Below, one piece after another: positions 53,045-64,000 of a stretch of 64,000 nucleotides of DNA. The position numbers and the translations under genes are program-made. Every line of letters starts with the position of its first letter. Position 1 is the stretch's first letter. Source of the stretch: Cristatella mucedo (Eukaryota > Bryozoa > Phylactolaemata > Cristatellidae); the NCBI GenBank assembly GCA_009760855.2, contig WPIO01000047.1, positions 1,659,001-1,723,000 on the forward strand, in the 5' to 3' direction. The notes below the pieces were generated by a model, which worked only from the letters and a program-made list of their open reading frames with translations, was not told where the DNA came from and ran no database searches.

Positions 53045-53530
53045 TATATGGGCAAACCAATTGTGACTCAGAAACGGAAAGCTTACCGCTCAAAAATTGG
53101 CCCTGCCAGCATATTTCTAGTTGCATCTGCTCGAAACTCTGGGTGTCTCGTTCCAAAATGACCTTTCACTAAATGACCACATCAGCTCCACAGTCAAGTC
53201 TACCTACTTTCAGCTGCGCATTGCTAAAATTTGGGCTTGTCAATACAGGGATACTACATCCAAATTGGCTCATGCATTTGTGACATCCCCATCTCGACTT
53301 CTGTAACTCACGGCTTGCAAGCCGGATGCGTCCCGAAAGCCGCTTAGGCTGTGAGTGCGCTATGCAAAACTCTCCTGAGTAATACCCACATAGTCTTTAT
53401 GGCTTTGTGGAGTTACAGACGGAGATACATTACCGGCGTGTGCAATCATGCGCTTACAGCTGGTTCAAAACTCTGCAGCCAGGGCTGTCTGTCGTGAGCG
53501 TCGCGGTTGCCACATCCAGCACACCACATC
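53045..53530 (+). mobile_element. Family A LINE fragment interrupted by a family B tail
   Basis: Plus-strand remnants (ISSTVKSTYFQLRIAKIWAC, then after the insertion LQLVQNSAARAVCRERRGCH). The family B tail lies at about 53318-53432. Confidence 0.75.
53318..53432 (+). mobile_element. Family B LINE tail inserted in family A
   Basis: GTCCCGAAAGCCGCTTAGGC through GGAGTTACAGACGGAGATAC and ATTAC. Family A coding sequence resumes directly after it at ACCGGCGTGTGC. Confidence 0.7.
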
Positions 53531-53559
53531 TCGCCTCGACCTGCACGGGCTTTCAATCC

Positions 53560-54570
53560 ACAATTCCGCAATAGGCTCTGACAGCTGCGGATTTGACACC
53601 GCATGCAGAAACCGTGTTCCGGGTTTACCGATCAAATTCCATTGCATAGCGCATGGCTGTTGTAATGCTATAGCCTCCAATAATCTGGGGCAACCACCAT
53701 CCCGACATATTCAAACTTCGATACAGCAGCTGCCATTTCCACAATAAGCGTTGCGAAACCGCGGTTTTAATTCTATATTATAGCAGCGTTCAGGGTTTAC
53801 TAACTAATTTTATGCCGTAACGCATGCGACTTCAACGGCGTGGCCTGCTCTGCATTTTTGAACTGCAATGCAGCTAATGTTTCAAAAATATGCGCAACAA
53901 AACTGCGGCTTTGAATGCCGAATAGTGAAACAGCGTTCCGGGTTTACGTACCAGATTTAATACGATTTCGCCGATGTGCCATAAAACTGCGGCTTTGAAT
54001 GCCTATTATTTATTCGGCGTTTCGGGTTTGCTCACCGAATTTAACACGACTACGCTGACGCGTTAGAATGTTATGCCCTCTTATGGCCGAGCCACAAGCA
54101 ATAGAACGCGCCTGACCACTGTCTTATAATTTTATGGGTTACGCCGGAACGCTTTTGGTTCTATTGCGTGGAATAAAAATCACAGTTGTGCTACGCCTAT
54201 TTTGGGAAAAATGGCTACATCGCTGTTCTTCATGTGTTCAAGTAGGCTAACTGTCCCAGGCCATTGAAGGTCGTAGCATTAGAACGCGCATGCACAATGT
54301 CCCGGGATTTAGCCGATAAACCCGGAGCACTGTTTTATGTACTGTGGAATCAAAACTTTTGTTCCTGAAGGCTTATTGTGGGAGTGTTAGCTGTTTTGAA
54401 GTTTGTAATATGTAGGGAGGCTGGCTGGCCCGAGCCATTTGAGGCCATAGCGTGAATACGCCCACGTGCAATCGCATGACATTTTGAAGGTGAACTCATA
54501 ACTCTGTTTTCTATTATGTGCAATCTAAACCGCGGTTGCGCAACGCTTATTGCGGAAAGACTTAGTATTG
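53560..54570 (+). repeat. Degenerate long repeat array of unknown type
   Basis: A motif CGTTCCGGGTTTAC or close variant recurs near 53614, 53787, 53932, 54016 and 54298. A second, AAACTGCGGCTTTGAATGCC or variants, recurs near 53755, 53900, 53984 and 54526. Spacing is irregular (about 84-172 bases). No coding frame is present and no known family is recognised. Confidence 0.55.
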
Positions 54571-54589
54571 GACTAGTAAAAGCTAAGGT

Positions 54590-54712
54590 TTCTGGTTTGG
54601 TCTAGCGGTTAAGGTGCTCGCCCCGACCAAGGTCTGACTGAGGTCGTGAAGCGCCTGAATAGAGATTAAGTTCTCTTGGGGCCCTATAGAAATGAATTAT
54701 ATTTTTTTAATC
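54590..54712 (+). mobile_element. tRNA-derived SINE with family A-like tail
   Basis: Plus strand: GGTTTGGTCTAGCGGTTAAG, GCTCGCCCCGACCAAGGTCT, then a shortened B-box region and GAAGCGCCTGAATAGAGATT with TCTCTTGGGGCCCTA. A short internal deletion removes part of the head/tail junction. Confidence 0.7.
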
Positions 54713-55319
54713 AAATCGTTCGTTAAGGTCTCTCTTATTGAGGAAGTATGGCTTTCTCTCCTCGGCGCATATGTGAAAATGGAATATGGTAATGCAATAT
54801 CTTCATCGTTGTCTGACTTGCGACATCCTTCTGAGGATGGCTGATCCCTCTCGGGAAGGGTGGAGACGGATGAGCTTTGGGCAGTGCGGTACTAGGGCAA
54901 AGGATGAAGAAACGTGCGGATAGATGATGCGAGAGGCATGCTCTAGCGAGATCGAAGTTTGGAAGAGTCCACCGTGTCGAAGCAGTAGTTGCTTGAATGG
55001 TCAGTCGGTTCCCGCCGAATTCTTGTGACAGTAAACTTCGTAGCTCTTTTTATCCCTTCTATCTAGCGTATCGGGAATGTATAACTTAAAAAAAGGATAT
55101 TTCACAATACCTAATTTTGTTCGAAAATTTAATCTGGAGAGCAGCTTTTTTTTACGAAAACTCCAAGAGTTCTCTCGCGATTTTCGCATACGAAATGAGG
55201 TGCAGAAGGCTTGTCCTGATACCGTACAACTATGCCGAAGTATGTTTTAGTAAGCTGCGAAGGAAATTAATTCTGCTGCTCACATTATTGACGGACGAGG
55301 TGGCCGAACTTATAGCCTA

Positions 55320-56091
55320 AGGGTTTCGGCTTACGCAGGAGCAGCTCGATGGCGCGGGGACCGGTGCAACAAAAGGAAGCAGCGAGGTAGCTTCGCCACT
55401 GGTTGATCTCGCCGCCAACTGCTCACTAAAGCCAGACAGCCGAGCGGAACTTAATTCGTGAATTCAGCTGCCGCAGGTATCTGGCTGCACTGCGGCGGAG
55501 GAAGCGGGTACGGGAGGACCGCTTCCTCCTCAGTTGCCGCACCAGCCGAAGAGCGCAAGAGCAAACAAAGTAACTGCCCAGCGCCGCAGCCTGAGGTGAA
55601 GGAGTGGCAGCAGGTGGCGGCGCCCTGCGACGAGGCGATAGGGCTTGCGATAAGGCGATAGAGGCCCCTGACGAGGCATAGCGGTCAGCGCCAATCAATT
55701 CCGCCTCTGCAGCCGATTTTGTGGCCACCAGTCTGGACTAGTATACAATCGATGCAGGCTAGTTTTATTTAAAAATATAAATCTTAGGGCTATTTACGAA
55801 GACTCTATTGTTATTATTTCCTTAGATAGGCGTGTTGGTGTTTGCTACGTATCGCCGCTGCTATGACGACCGGCAGGGCGCCTCTGGGAGGGAAGTCCTG
55901 CGGCCATAAACCAGTCATGCGCGGAGCCCGTGTCGGCGACCGGTCCTAGTCACGTGACCTCGGCCATTTTCATCCCGTCGGTCGGTTTGCCGACGGCTCG
56001 CGGAGTGCGAGGCTACGTGGAGTAAGAGCTGCCGCATTGGTTGGCTGTTTGCGGCCGTCGAATTGAATGGTAGTGCACGCTCGTGTTTTAA
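55320..56091 (+). promoter_or_regulatory. CpG-rich upstream region of SLC25A3
   Basis: GC- and CpG-rich sequence, densest from about 55360 to 55700 and from 55860 to 56060, precedes the start codon. It contrasts with the AT-rich DNA at 55010-55320. A promoter with 5' untranslated sequence is inferred; no core motif was identified. Confidence 0.35.
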
Positions 56092-59000
56092 ATGTTTTTT
56101 AGAATGTATAGAGGTCTGATCGATTCTCTGAGAGGAGCCCACAAGCCGGACTCGCAGCCGGTCGTCGGGCAGAAAACCGAAGCCGGTTTGGTCGTGAATC
56201 CCAACCGGACGATTGCGGCAGGTTGGTTCCACTTTTGTTTCTCCCGGCATCGTCCGGGGTCTCTCGCGCAGCAGAAGCGCAGGCTCGGGGCCATGCTTGA
56301 GTCCAGTGCTTTTCTCGCCCCAACTGGCACTGGCTGGTTGGTTCAAGCTGATACAGCGTGCCTAGCCGTGCCGTGCCTTTTAACAGCCAGCGAGGCGTAT
56401 GTACAGGCCACCAGCTAGATGGACGCTTCCGTTGGCTTGCCTTTTCACTAGGCGTGAGTCGATGGCGATCGCACTTCCCGATGAAAGCTGACCGGGCTTC
56501 TTGGCTGTGAAATTAGGCCGTCCCCCTCTCACTCTCAATTAGATCGATGTAGGTGCACGGGCGCCGCTATTACTGTAAGGCAAAGCCTATCTACATCCGT
56601 GCCCGGCTGTGCAGATCGATGCACCAAGCGACGAACCGAGTACCTCGGTTGAAATACTGACGCTGTGGGGCGAGATCGCTCGCGAGCTTACGGCTCGAGA
56701 CTGGGGGCCATCGTTGCACTAGCGTTTGGGCTGGCGCCACTGACTCCTCAATTATTGCTTGACAGAGTTGGCCTAGGTCCTGCTTCAATCAGCTGCCCGT
56801 TAAAGACGCACGTGCACGGGTACGGGAGTTTTATATGAACTCGGCAAGAGTTGGTGCCAGCTGTAGTCGCATAATTTTGTAGGACGTGTGTGCACACGCA
56901 TGTGTGTTTGCGCACGCATGTGTGCGTGCGGATGCAATAAAGCAAGCCTCTATCTAATTGTACATTACTTCACTGTAATGTAAGATGCTTACCTTTAACG
57001 ACCAAGGTCGTTTGCTTGAGCCCTGTGCTATACAAAACTCTCCTGCGTAACACCCACATAGTCTCCATGACTTTGTGGAGTTACAGATAGAGATACATTA
57101 CATTACTATGCAAATGACGTGTGTCAGAAAGGAAACTGAATCGTAATTTTAATTGTGGTAATGCTTGTATAGTCTACTAAGAAAACTAGATCTCGTTATA
57201 TCCACTTAGCTATGTTGCCAGAAAACATTAGCTGATTAGGTATCACAACAAAGTGCACAATTTCTGCTCTTTTTAGCACATGAATGGACCAAAGATGCAG
57301 CTTTTTTATCGTAATGATATGTCGGTTCAGCTGCCTAAGAGAACGAGGTCTTTCTAGGCACATAACGTGTGCTGGAAATTTGGTGCACTCCAGCCTAACA
57401 TGGCTGCGTGCGGCCAGTGTGTGATGGGGTTGCATGGGTTTTTAGCAGTCACTTGAACCAGTGATGTCCCTCCATGTAGTGGTGCGTTTGATTGGATCGT
57501 GTTGAGCGCTTTGCTAAAGCCACTTGCTAGCAATCTGAATGTCGGTAACTTCTTTTGTAGCCGCTGCTGCCGATGCATACAGCTGCGAGTTTGGATCGTC
57601 TACCTACTATGCCTACTGCGGCCTCGGCGGTATTCTCAGTTGTGGCCTGACACACACGGCCGTCGTACCTCTTGACATAGTCAAATGCCGGCTCCAGGTG
57701 GACAGTGCCAAGTACAAGAACCTCGGCACGGGCTTTCGCATTTCTGTCCAAGAGGAAGGAATCAGGGGTCTTGCCAAAGGCTGGGCTCCCACACTCATCG
57801 GCTACTCAGCCCAGGGGCTGTGCAAGTTTGGTTTCTACGAGATGTTCAAGATTGTTTATGGCAACGCGATTGGAGAGGTGAGGCTTGCTCTCCTAGCGAA
57901 GCAGCTGCTAGCGGTTGCCGCGCAGCAGAAGCTTTCCTTACAGCTGTTTGCCCACATTGAAATGGCCGCCGCTGCAGTGGCCATCCGCTCCTGGCCGAGC
58001 GTGTGAGTGACGTTTGGCCGACAGGACTGACCCATGCGTCGATGTCCCGGTTTTGTGTGTGTAGTTTGTGTGGCCTTGCGTTCTTTGCTCGGTCGCCGAG
58101 AGGCAGCCAAGCTCATCAAGCGTTAGCCCGCGCCCGAGCCGGTACTGTTGTGCGATGCCGGTGAAGTAATCCCTTCGACTAGTGTCGACCTTTGCGCAAA
58201 AAAAGTGGTTGCAGCGCAAACGTTTCGAACTCGCTGCCGGTTGAACATCCTACGCTGAACGTCAAGACTGATTGCGTTCTTCGTCGCCGCGTTTAAGGAA
58301 AATGCTTACCTGTGGAGGACGTCCCTCTATCTCGCTGCCAGTGCGTCGGCCGAGTTCTTTGCTGACATCGCTTTGTGTCCCATGGAGGCGGTGAAGGTCA
58401 GGATGCAGACCAAGCCTGGATGGGCAAGCACCCTGAGACAGGGCTTCCCGATCATTCTTCGCGAAGAAGGCATCGGCGGGTACGCTCTCGGCTCACTCAC
58501 AGCTCGTCTGATGATTGCGCCTATTTGAATATTGATGTCGTTCATCATTGTACATACAATGGTGGTTTATGTAATGTCATTTAATGTATCTCCGTCAGTG
58601 ACCACAAATTCACCGACTATGTGGGTGTTACACAGGTGGGTTTTGTATAGATCACACTCAAAGCCTAAGCTCCAATCGGTACTTATTCGGTAGCCAACAG
58701 ACCATGTAGCTCAACAAAGAGAAAGTGAGAGGCACGGCTGCATCATGAGAGCAGTTGACATAGCGATTAGCATGGAAGTAGCTGTTTGTTGGGTAAGTTA
58801 GCTGGGGGTAGGGTAGTAAGTTTTTTAGTTTGTTTTTGCCAACGACTCTTGCTGGTAATTACACGCCTTGTATCATCTGCCCAGTATTGCATTACGTGCA
58901 TGAAATTGCCCGTGCTTGAGTAATTTAATGTACCTCTGTGTGTAACTCTCACGAAGACTATATGGTGTTATGCAGGAGAGTTTTGTATAGCGCACTCAAA

Positions 59001-60353
59001 ACCTAAGCGGCTTTCGGTAGGCACACGCTAGCCAACAGACTTCATTCGTTTCAGCAAATGTAAAGTGACTAGAAGGAGATGAGCTCTCTGAGGGCGCTTT
59101 ATCAAGTTATTATTATTATTATTATTATTACTATTATGTCGCACTAAGAGAAATTGAGGTGCATAGCTGAGTGAGGAGAGCAGTAACTATAGTGCTTGTG
59201 TGAAAGAGGTGCCACGACTACCTCAGCGTCCAAATTGAATTATTTCACTGGCATGCTTGCTTTCGTATTGGTTCGTGTTCGAGCTGTGGCTAGGACGTTG
59301 CCAGCAATGCATGCATCCGCTGCCTGTTGTCGTAGAGGGGGCGGCAGGTGCTAACAAGCCACCATCGGTCACTCCTTCCGCCGTGGAATGAATAGTCGGA
59401 CTGCTGAGTCGCTCGCTTCCGCTCGCCCTCACCGACCACGAGGTGCGCAGTGTCGGGCTGCCAATGCATCCGAGCAGGGCGCCACCTTCCGTGGCGCCCT
59501 GCCATGACTGGTTGTGTCGTGCAATGTCAAGGCTTGGTCTCCTCTCTGGTTTGTTGCTTTCTGGTCGTGCCGCATCCCACCTTGTGCATCCGTCAGTGAG
59601 CCGCTTCAGCTGCAGCCAGCGTATTGCGCGCGGCCTCACCTCACCGTTCGCGCCTCCGCGTCCAGCTTCTACAAGGGTCTCGTCCCGCTCTGGGGCCGCC
59701 AGATCCCGTACACGATGATGAAGTTTGCCTGCTTCGAGCGCACGGTCGAAGTCCTTTACAAGTACGTGGTGCCGAAGCCGAGGAGCGAATGCAGCAAGCC
59801 CGAGCAGCTCGTCGTGACCTTCGCTGCCGGTGAGTGCTTGCGTGCGCGTCGGTGCTCGCGCGCGGCCTGCTTGTTGCTGTGCAGGCCTGTTGCTGTGCAG
59901 GCCGCCAGTTTCGCTCGATTCAAGTTTTGCGCCAAGTGACCTGCACGCACGCCTGCCTGTCATGTCGACAGGCTACATCGCTGGAGTCTTCTGCGCCATC
60001 GTGTCACATCCCGCCGACACGATTGTGTCCAAGCTGAACCAAGACAAGGGCAGCACTTTCTCGGAACAGGCTAAGAAGCTCGGCTGGGCCGGTATGTCAC
60101 GTGCCCCTCCCCCCAACTACAGCAGCCCCCTCCCCTACAAGCTGCTGCCGTCGGACGTTCTCCTAGTGACCGGTGTGCCTGCTGCTTGTTTGTAGGTATG
60201 TGGAAGGGCTTGACGACCCGTATCATCATGGTGGGAACGCTGACGGCGCTGCAGTGGTTCATCTACGACTCGGTCAAGGTCGTTTTCCGTCTTCCTCGCC
60301 CGCCTCCGCCCGAGATGCCGGCAAGCCTGAAGGCCAAACTGGGCGTGCAGTAG
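56092..60353 (+). CDS. SLC25A3: Mitochondrial phosphate carrier
   Basis: Inner-membrane carrier that imports phosphate, with protons, into the matrix for ATP synthesis. Six exons join in phase: 56092-56221, 57561-57877, 58298-58479, 59666-59829, 59972-60091, 60196-60353, giving 356 aa (human 362). Exon 1 supplies an Arg/Lys-containing leader starting MFFRMYRGLIDSLRG that ends in an Ala run continued by exon 2 (AAAADAYSCEFGS), just as in animal orthologues. The three carrier repeats show PLDIVK (residues 80-85), PMEAVK (177-182) and the family's non-canonical third motif PADTIV (278-283). Other signatures are SCGLTHTAVVPLD, KFGFYEMFK, RQIPYTMMKFACFERTVE, PKPRSECSKPEQLVVTF and the C-terminal FRLPRPPPPEMP. 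Met5 (56104) is an alternative start. All introns are GT-AG. No AATAAA was seen soon after the stop. Confidence 0.96.
56870..56940. repeat. TGTGTGCACACGCATG-type alternating tract
   Basis: Alternating purine-pyrimidine repeats (GTGTGTGCACACGCATGTGT and variants) in the first intron of SLC25A3; such sequence can adopt Z-form DNA, which is only an inference here. Confidence 0.6.
57025..57112 (+). mobile_element. Family B LINE tail
   Basis: GCTATACAAAACTCTCCTGC, GTGGAGTTACAGATAGAGAT and ATTACATTAC; tail only, in the first intron of SLC25A3. Confidence 0.7.
58590..58790 (-). mobile_element. Family B LINE, 3' fragment
   Basis: Minus-strand tail beginning at TTTAATGTATCTCCGTCAGT on the plus strand, in an SLC25A3 intron. 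Confidence 0.65.
58915..59048 (-). mobile_element. Family B LINE, 3' fragment (second copy)
   Basis: Minus-strand tail again (TTTAATGTACCTCTGTGTGT on the plus strand), about 325 bases after the first and followed directly by a family A tail. Confidence 0.65.
59050..59136 (+). mobile_element. Family A LINE tail
   Basis: CAGCAAATGTAAAGTGACTA, stem-loop, GAGGGCGCTTTATCAAG and (TTA)n in an SLC25A3 intron. Confidence 0.7.
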
Positions 60354-61450
60354 TAGTCTTACTCTCGTCACTGCTCGTAACTGACCTTATGCAGCTCTGC
60401 ACATTAGGTTTCGTCTTGCTGAAATTACCAGATTCCACTTTTGTGAGTGGGTGGCATTGTCTGCTGTATTATGCAAATAAGATTAAGGCAAAATTAGAAG
60501 GCAGAAATACTGCTACCGTGCACTGAACGAGTTATTTTGACAGCAATGCCTGGTCTATTTATTCAATAGCAAATACAGGAGCTTAACCATGATCGCGCAG
60601 TTTGCTTCACAGTTGAGATGCTACTTGTGCCCCTGCAATTTATTAATTCAGTGTGTAGCACGGCTGATAGACCCGGTGAATAGTGTGCCAAGATCTAACA
60701 GCAGGATAGGGAGCTTTAATAGCATTTCTGAAGGACATTGAGCTGTAACGTCCTCCTTTCTAACAACCCACTCATAACAAATCTTTTGCACCGCGTTATT
60801 ATGTATTGAAGTTCTAAGAACAGCTACAAACCCCTTTCCGGCTCGGCTCTTCTGTAACTAAGAACTCGGGTCTAGCTGAATGAACGGTTTAGCGTTTCGA
60901 TTGGGTAATGCGCATTTCTACCGATAGCTTAACGGCCGAAAGCTACAGCCATCTCCGAAGCTGGCTACTAGGGCATCAACATAAGCATATAAATACATAA
61001 ATATAAATTACATATACATTAGCTAATTGCTGCCCTTCCTTTTGGGCAGTACCTATTGCTTATGAGTGTACGATCTTGGGATCGAACTGCAATAGATGCG
61101 ATTTCCGTGACTGTTCACGGCTCTAGCACCCAACAGCCTGCATGTGCAACACTAGTAATTGCTGTGTGCCGATATGCCAGCGCCAGGGTCCACCTCATCC
61201 TTTACTATTTGACTGCCTTACAAATTATGCTTGTCATGCAAATTGCTCCTTAGTAAGAAGTCGACACCAACGTTTTTCTAAAGAGATAAGCTCCCCGAGC
61301 ATATTGGCTATCCGTAAAGCAATCGTCAGGCACAATCTAGGATTTCAGTTAAATCTGGTTGACATACAGCTGTAGCTGTGCTTGAATTTATTCTCGCCCT
61401 CCAGTATGCCCGACCCAACAAAATTCTGTAACATTCACTCATGTGATGTC
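60354..61450. other. 3' flank of SLC25A3 and unassigned intergenic DNA
   Basis: 3' untranslated sequence of the carrier, then AT-rich DNA with no supported gene. Confidence 0.4.
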
Positions 61451-61454
61451 CATG

Positions 61455-61620
61455 TCACGTGTCTTCGTCTGTAACTTCACAGATACTAAGTAGGTGTTGT
61501 ATACAGGATTTTCTATAGCGCCCTCAAAGCTTAAGTTGCTTTGAATCAGAATGCCTAAGGCAAAGGCCATCTCACGGGATAAAGAACTACTTATTGAATA
61601 GATAGAAGACCCGTCGTGCA
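61455..61620 (-). mobile_element. Family B LINE tail remnant
   Basis: Plus-strand GTCTGTAACTTCACAGATAC and CTATAGCGCCCTCAAAGCTT resemble the reverse of the family B end, decayed. Confidence 0.45.
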
Positions 61621-63495
61621 AAAGCACAGCCTCAAGACTCAGTTTCGAAGAGTCTACAAATCTTTTTATTGTTAATGTGGCACAATATCGTAACAGAATA
61701 CCAGATTACTTTCCTCTGAAGACTTCAAGTGCTGGTGGCGCTTTCAATATAAAGTAATTGTGACATCTAAGATTCGACTGACATCTTCGAGAAGATTCCA
61801 TCGTCGGAGTCTAGATCATGGCAACTCTTGCCTTGTTCTTTGATTAGTCTAACTCACGAACACGGGCATTTAGTTCTTCCTGTGCTATTCTGTGGGTTAG
61901 ATGATGCACCACAATGGAAAGTTTGCTGACGTACCGGAAGAACAGGTCGGCCCACCCTTGTCCTCACCAGATTAATCAAGAGAATATTCCGCTGAAGGTT
62001 CTAGAATAGGAAGTCCCTTTCCACGTGGAACTGGTCTAAGTGCAGACATAACGTTTGGGTAGGGACTATTCTCGGCTTCTTGCCTATTCGTATTTTGTTA
62101 TTTCGCCGGAAAAGGAACCAAGCATAAGTTAGAGTGATTGATGTGGTTGGTTGCTTGGCTCTCTTTATACTACGGGGACTGAAACGGCATTAACGTTCTT
62201 TTGCCATTCAACCACTAAAAACTGTTTGTGTAGCCTAGGCTTATTTAAGATGCTGCTTCTACTGGATAAATTTAAAAATAACACGTAGCATCCTTCGAGA
62301 ACCCTTTCTAGGCGCTTTACAGTTGCTGCTAAGGATAAACGATCGAATGCACTGGTAGCTTTCTGATCGTATTCGTGTTCAGTACACTAGATCGTACAGA
62401 TTTGGGCCTAAAGTCAGTACGCACAATGCGGAAAATTTGGAATACCTTAATACTACGCAATGCAAAATCGAAGTAAACCGTTATCCTTATATATACAACC
62501 CGTAAATACTATACCAGGGTAGAATAAAAATTAGTGCTTTATTAAACGTAAATATAAAAAATAGGCTGGCAACCATGCTGAACGGCCTGCTAATAGCAGA
62601 ACCTGATAGGATCACAACACACACGTGCATAGGCAGCAGTCGTTGGTTGTATATTTTGGAGATCAGTTCGCCAGGGTTACAACTGCCGCCTAGAAATTGT
62701 GGCTTATCTTGGTTTTTCGTGCCACCGGATTTTTGGGCGATGCGATTCCTCAAATTCTTATATGTTTAATGCTGTAGAGACACTACGGTCCTTTCATCGA
62801 GGCTGCTATTACAACAACGAAAGTAGTCTTTTTGTAGCCTCTCGAGTTGAAGTTCAAAGTAGAACCAATTACTGAATGTCATGATCCACCATCACCTAAA
62901 AATAATGAACCACGGTGAACGCTTTCCAGAGTGAGTGCTTCATTATTGCCTGAAGCACTAAAGTGCTCAGAGCAAGGATGAGAAGAATTTTAATCACCAG
63001 CATCCACAATTAAGTGATGCTTCGATATTAGCATGACAAATCATCATAGCAAATGACAGGGTCTACAAAAGCTGAAGGCTAATTGCTCACTTGAAAGATG
63101 CCTGATGTGCCAGAGCATTAGTGATGTTCAAAAGCTGTCATGTTGCATTCCGCTGACAACCAGATCTATATCTCACTACCTCAGAAGAGTCGAACTGAAA
63201 CGAGCCACAACAAAGTAATAATTATATTAGATATTTTAGAACTGACCTTATGAGAGCTGCATTGCCACAGCAACGTCACAACACAAACTTAGCTGAAACG
63301 TTGTGTACCAACTGTAAGCTCCTTATTGCACTTACATTCACTGCTAATATCAACAGGTAGGCAGACAAAAGTTGGCAGAGGCAGGAAGCAAAACTTGGCG
63401 CCATCTTACCTTATTTGGAGTGGAAATAGTCATGCAAGTAATGTTTAGCTAAGACACGCAGCTTGTAGCGTTCGACTTCACTAAAAAGCTGCAGT
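61621..63495. other. AT-rich intergenic DNA
   Basis: Nothing supported except a short family A stem-loop remnant at about 62280-62345 (AACCCTTTCTAGGCGCTTTA). Confidence 0.35.
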
Positions 63496-64000
63496 CATGC
63501 AGATCCGAACATGAACGTGGATAGATACGGCATCGGTTGCTACTGCAAGTGCCTTCAATGAAATTTGGATACAACGTTACTGTTGCAACAGAGGATAAAC
63601 GCTGCAACAGTAACTGTTGCCTGCTGCCTTCAGTTCTCCAAGGTAGGCAAGTCACTGACAATTGTCTCGCCAAAACAAATCTCATCACTACGGCAATCGT
63701 GGCGACATTGATTACCTCGTGCTCCGCTAGTGCTTACCTGCTTGATATTAATTCTTGGCACAGAACATCTAGTGCCATGCTTATGCTTCACGGAATAATC
63801 GTTCGGTAGCATGCAGATCCGAACATTAACGTGGATAGATACGGCATCGGTTCCTACTGCGTGCCTTCAATGAAATTTGGATACAACATTACTGTTGCAA
63901 CAAAGGAAAAACGCTGCAACACCAACTGCTGCATGCTGCCTTCAGTTCTCCAAGGTAGGCAAGTCACTGACAATTGTCTCGCCAAATCAAATCTCATCAC
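63496..64000 (+). repeat. Direct repeat, period about 314 bases, running off the window
   Basis: The segment from CATGCAGATCCGAACATGAA (63496) to about 63700 recurs from 63810 (CATGCAGATCCGAACATTAA) to the last base shown. Differences are scattered substitutions and small deletions. It may be part of a longer tandem array. Confidence 0.85.

Noticed and set aside
59223-59963. 246-codon open frame on the minus strand
   Set aside because: It is antisense to SLC25A3 exon 4 and its flanking introns, in a GC-rich stretch that lowers stop frequency; no family signature.
63496-64000. CRISPR-like repeat array
   Set aside because: Repeat units are hundreds of bases long, there are only two, and the genome is eukaryotic. 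No CRISPR array was seen anywhere.

Overview
This is eukaryotic, almost certainly metazoan (animal), nuclear DNA. The real genes are split into short exons with GT-AG introns, and their proteins align closely in my memory with animal orthologues. The introns and intergenic DNA are full of CR1/L2-like non-LTR retrotransposons, tRNA-derived SINEs and microsatellites. No bacterial, plasmid or phage feature is visible. I cannot fix the species; an invertebrate is my best guess from the repeat content.

Four host genes can be assembled exon by exon with consistent reading phase. (1) PDHB, the beta subunit of pyruvate dehydrogenase E1, + strand, 11297-19984, nine visible exons; the transit-peptide exon was not found. 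(2) An unnamed 222-aa ankyrin-repeat protein, + strand, 23137-26009, six exons, apparently complete, with a poly(A) signal 57 bases after the stop. (3) A GCN5/PCAF (KAT2) histone acetyltransferase, - strand, 49895 down to 28186, 16 exons and 805 aa, with PCAF-N, acetyltransferase and bromodomain parts; one intron appears to be GC-AG. (4) SLC25A3, the mitochondrial phosphate carrier, + strand, 56092-60353, six exons, 356 aa. Genes 2 and 3 converge tail to tail; genes 3 and 4 diverge from a 6-kb region that holds an LTR element.

Two non-LTR LINE families dominate the rest. Family A ends in a stem-loop followed by (ATT)n. Family B has a different 3' tail ending in a TACATTA-like microsatellite. 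Copies lie inside one another, which gives a relative age order, and one family B copy has the inverted layout of twin priming. tRNA-headed SINEs carry the same 3' stem-loop as family A, so family A is their likely mobilising partner. A 584-bp foldback element with a 5-bp target duplication (1911-2494) interrupts a family B copy.

The most distinctive element is a compact, apparently young LTR retrotransposon at 50456-52580. Its 275/276-bp LTRs are nearly identical, it has no polymerase, and its one long frame joins a gag-like domain to an Ala/Ser/Glu-rich 21-bp minisatellite. It lies about 560 bp upstream of the KAT2 start codon. Ends of the window (1-11.3 kb and 60.4-64 kb) hold repeats and unassigned DNA.
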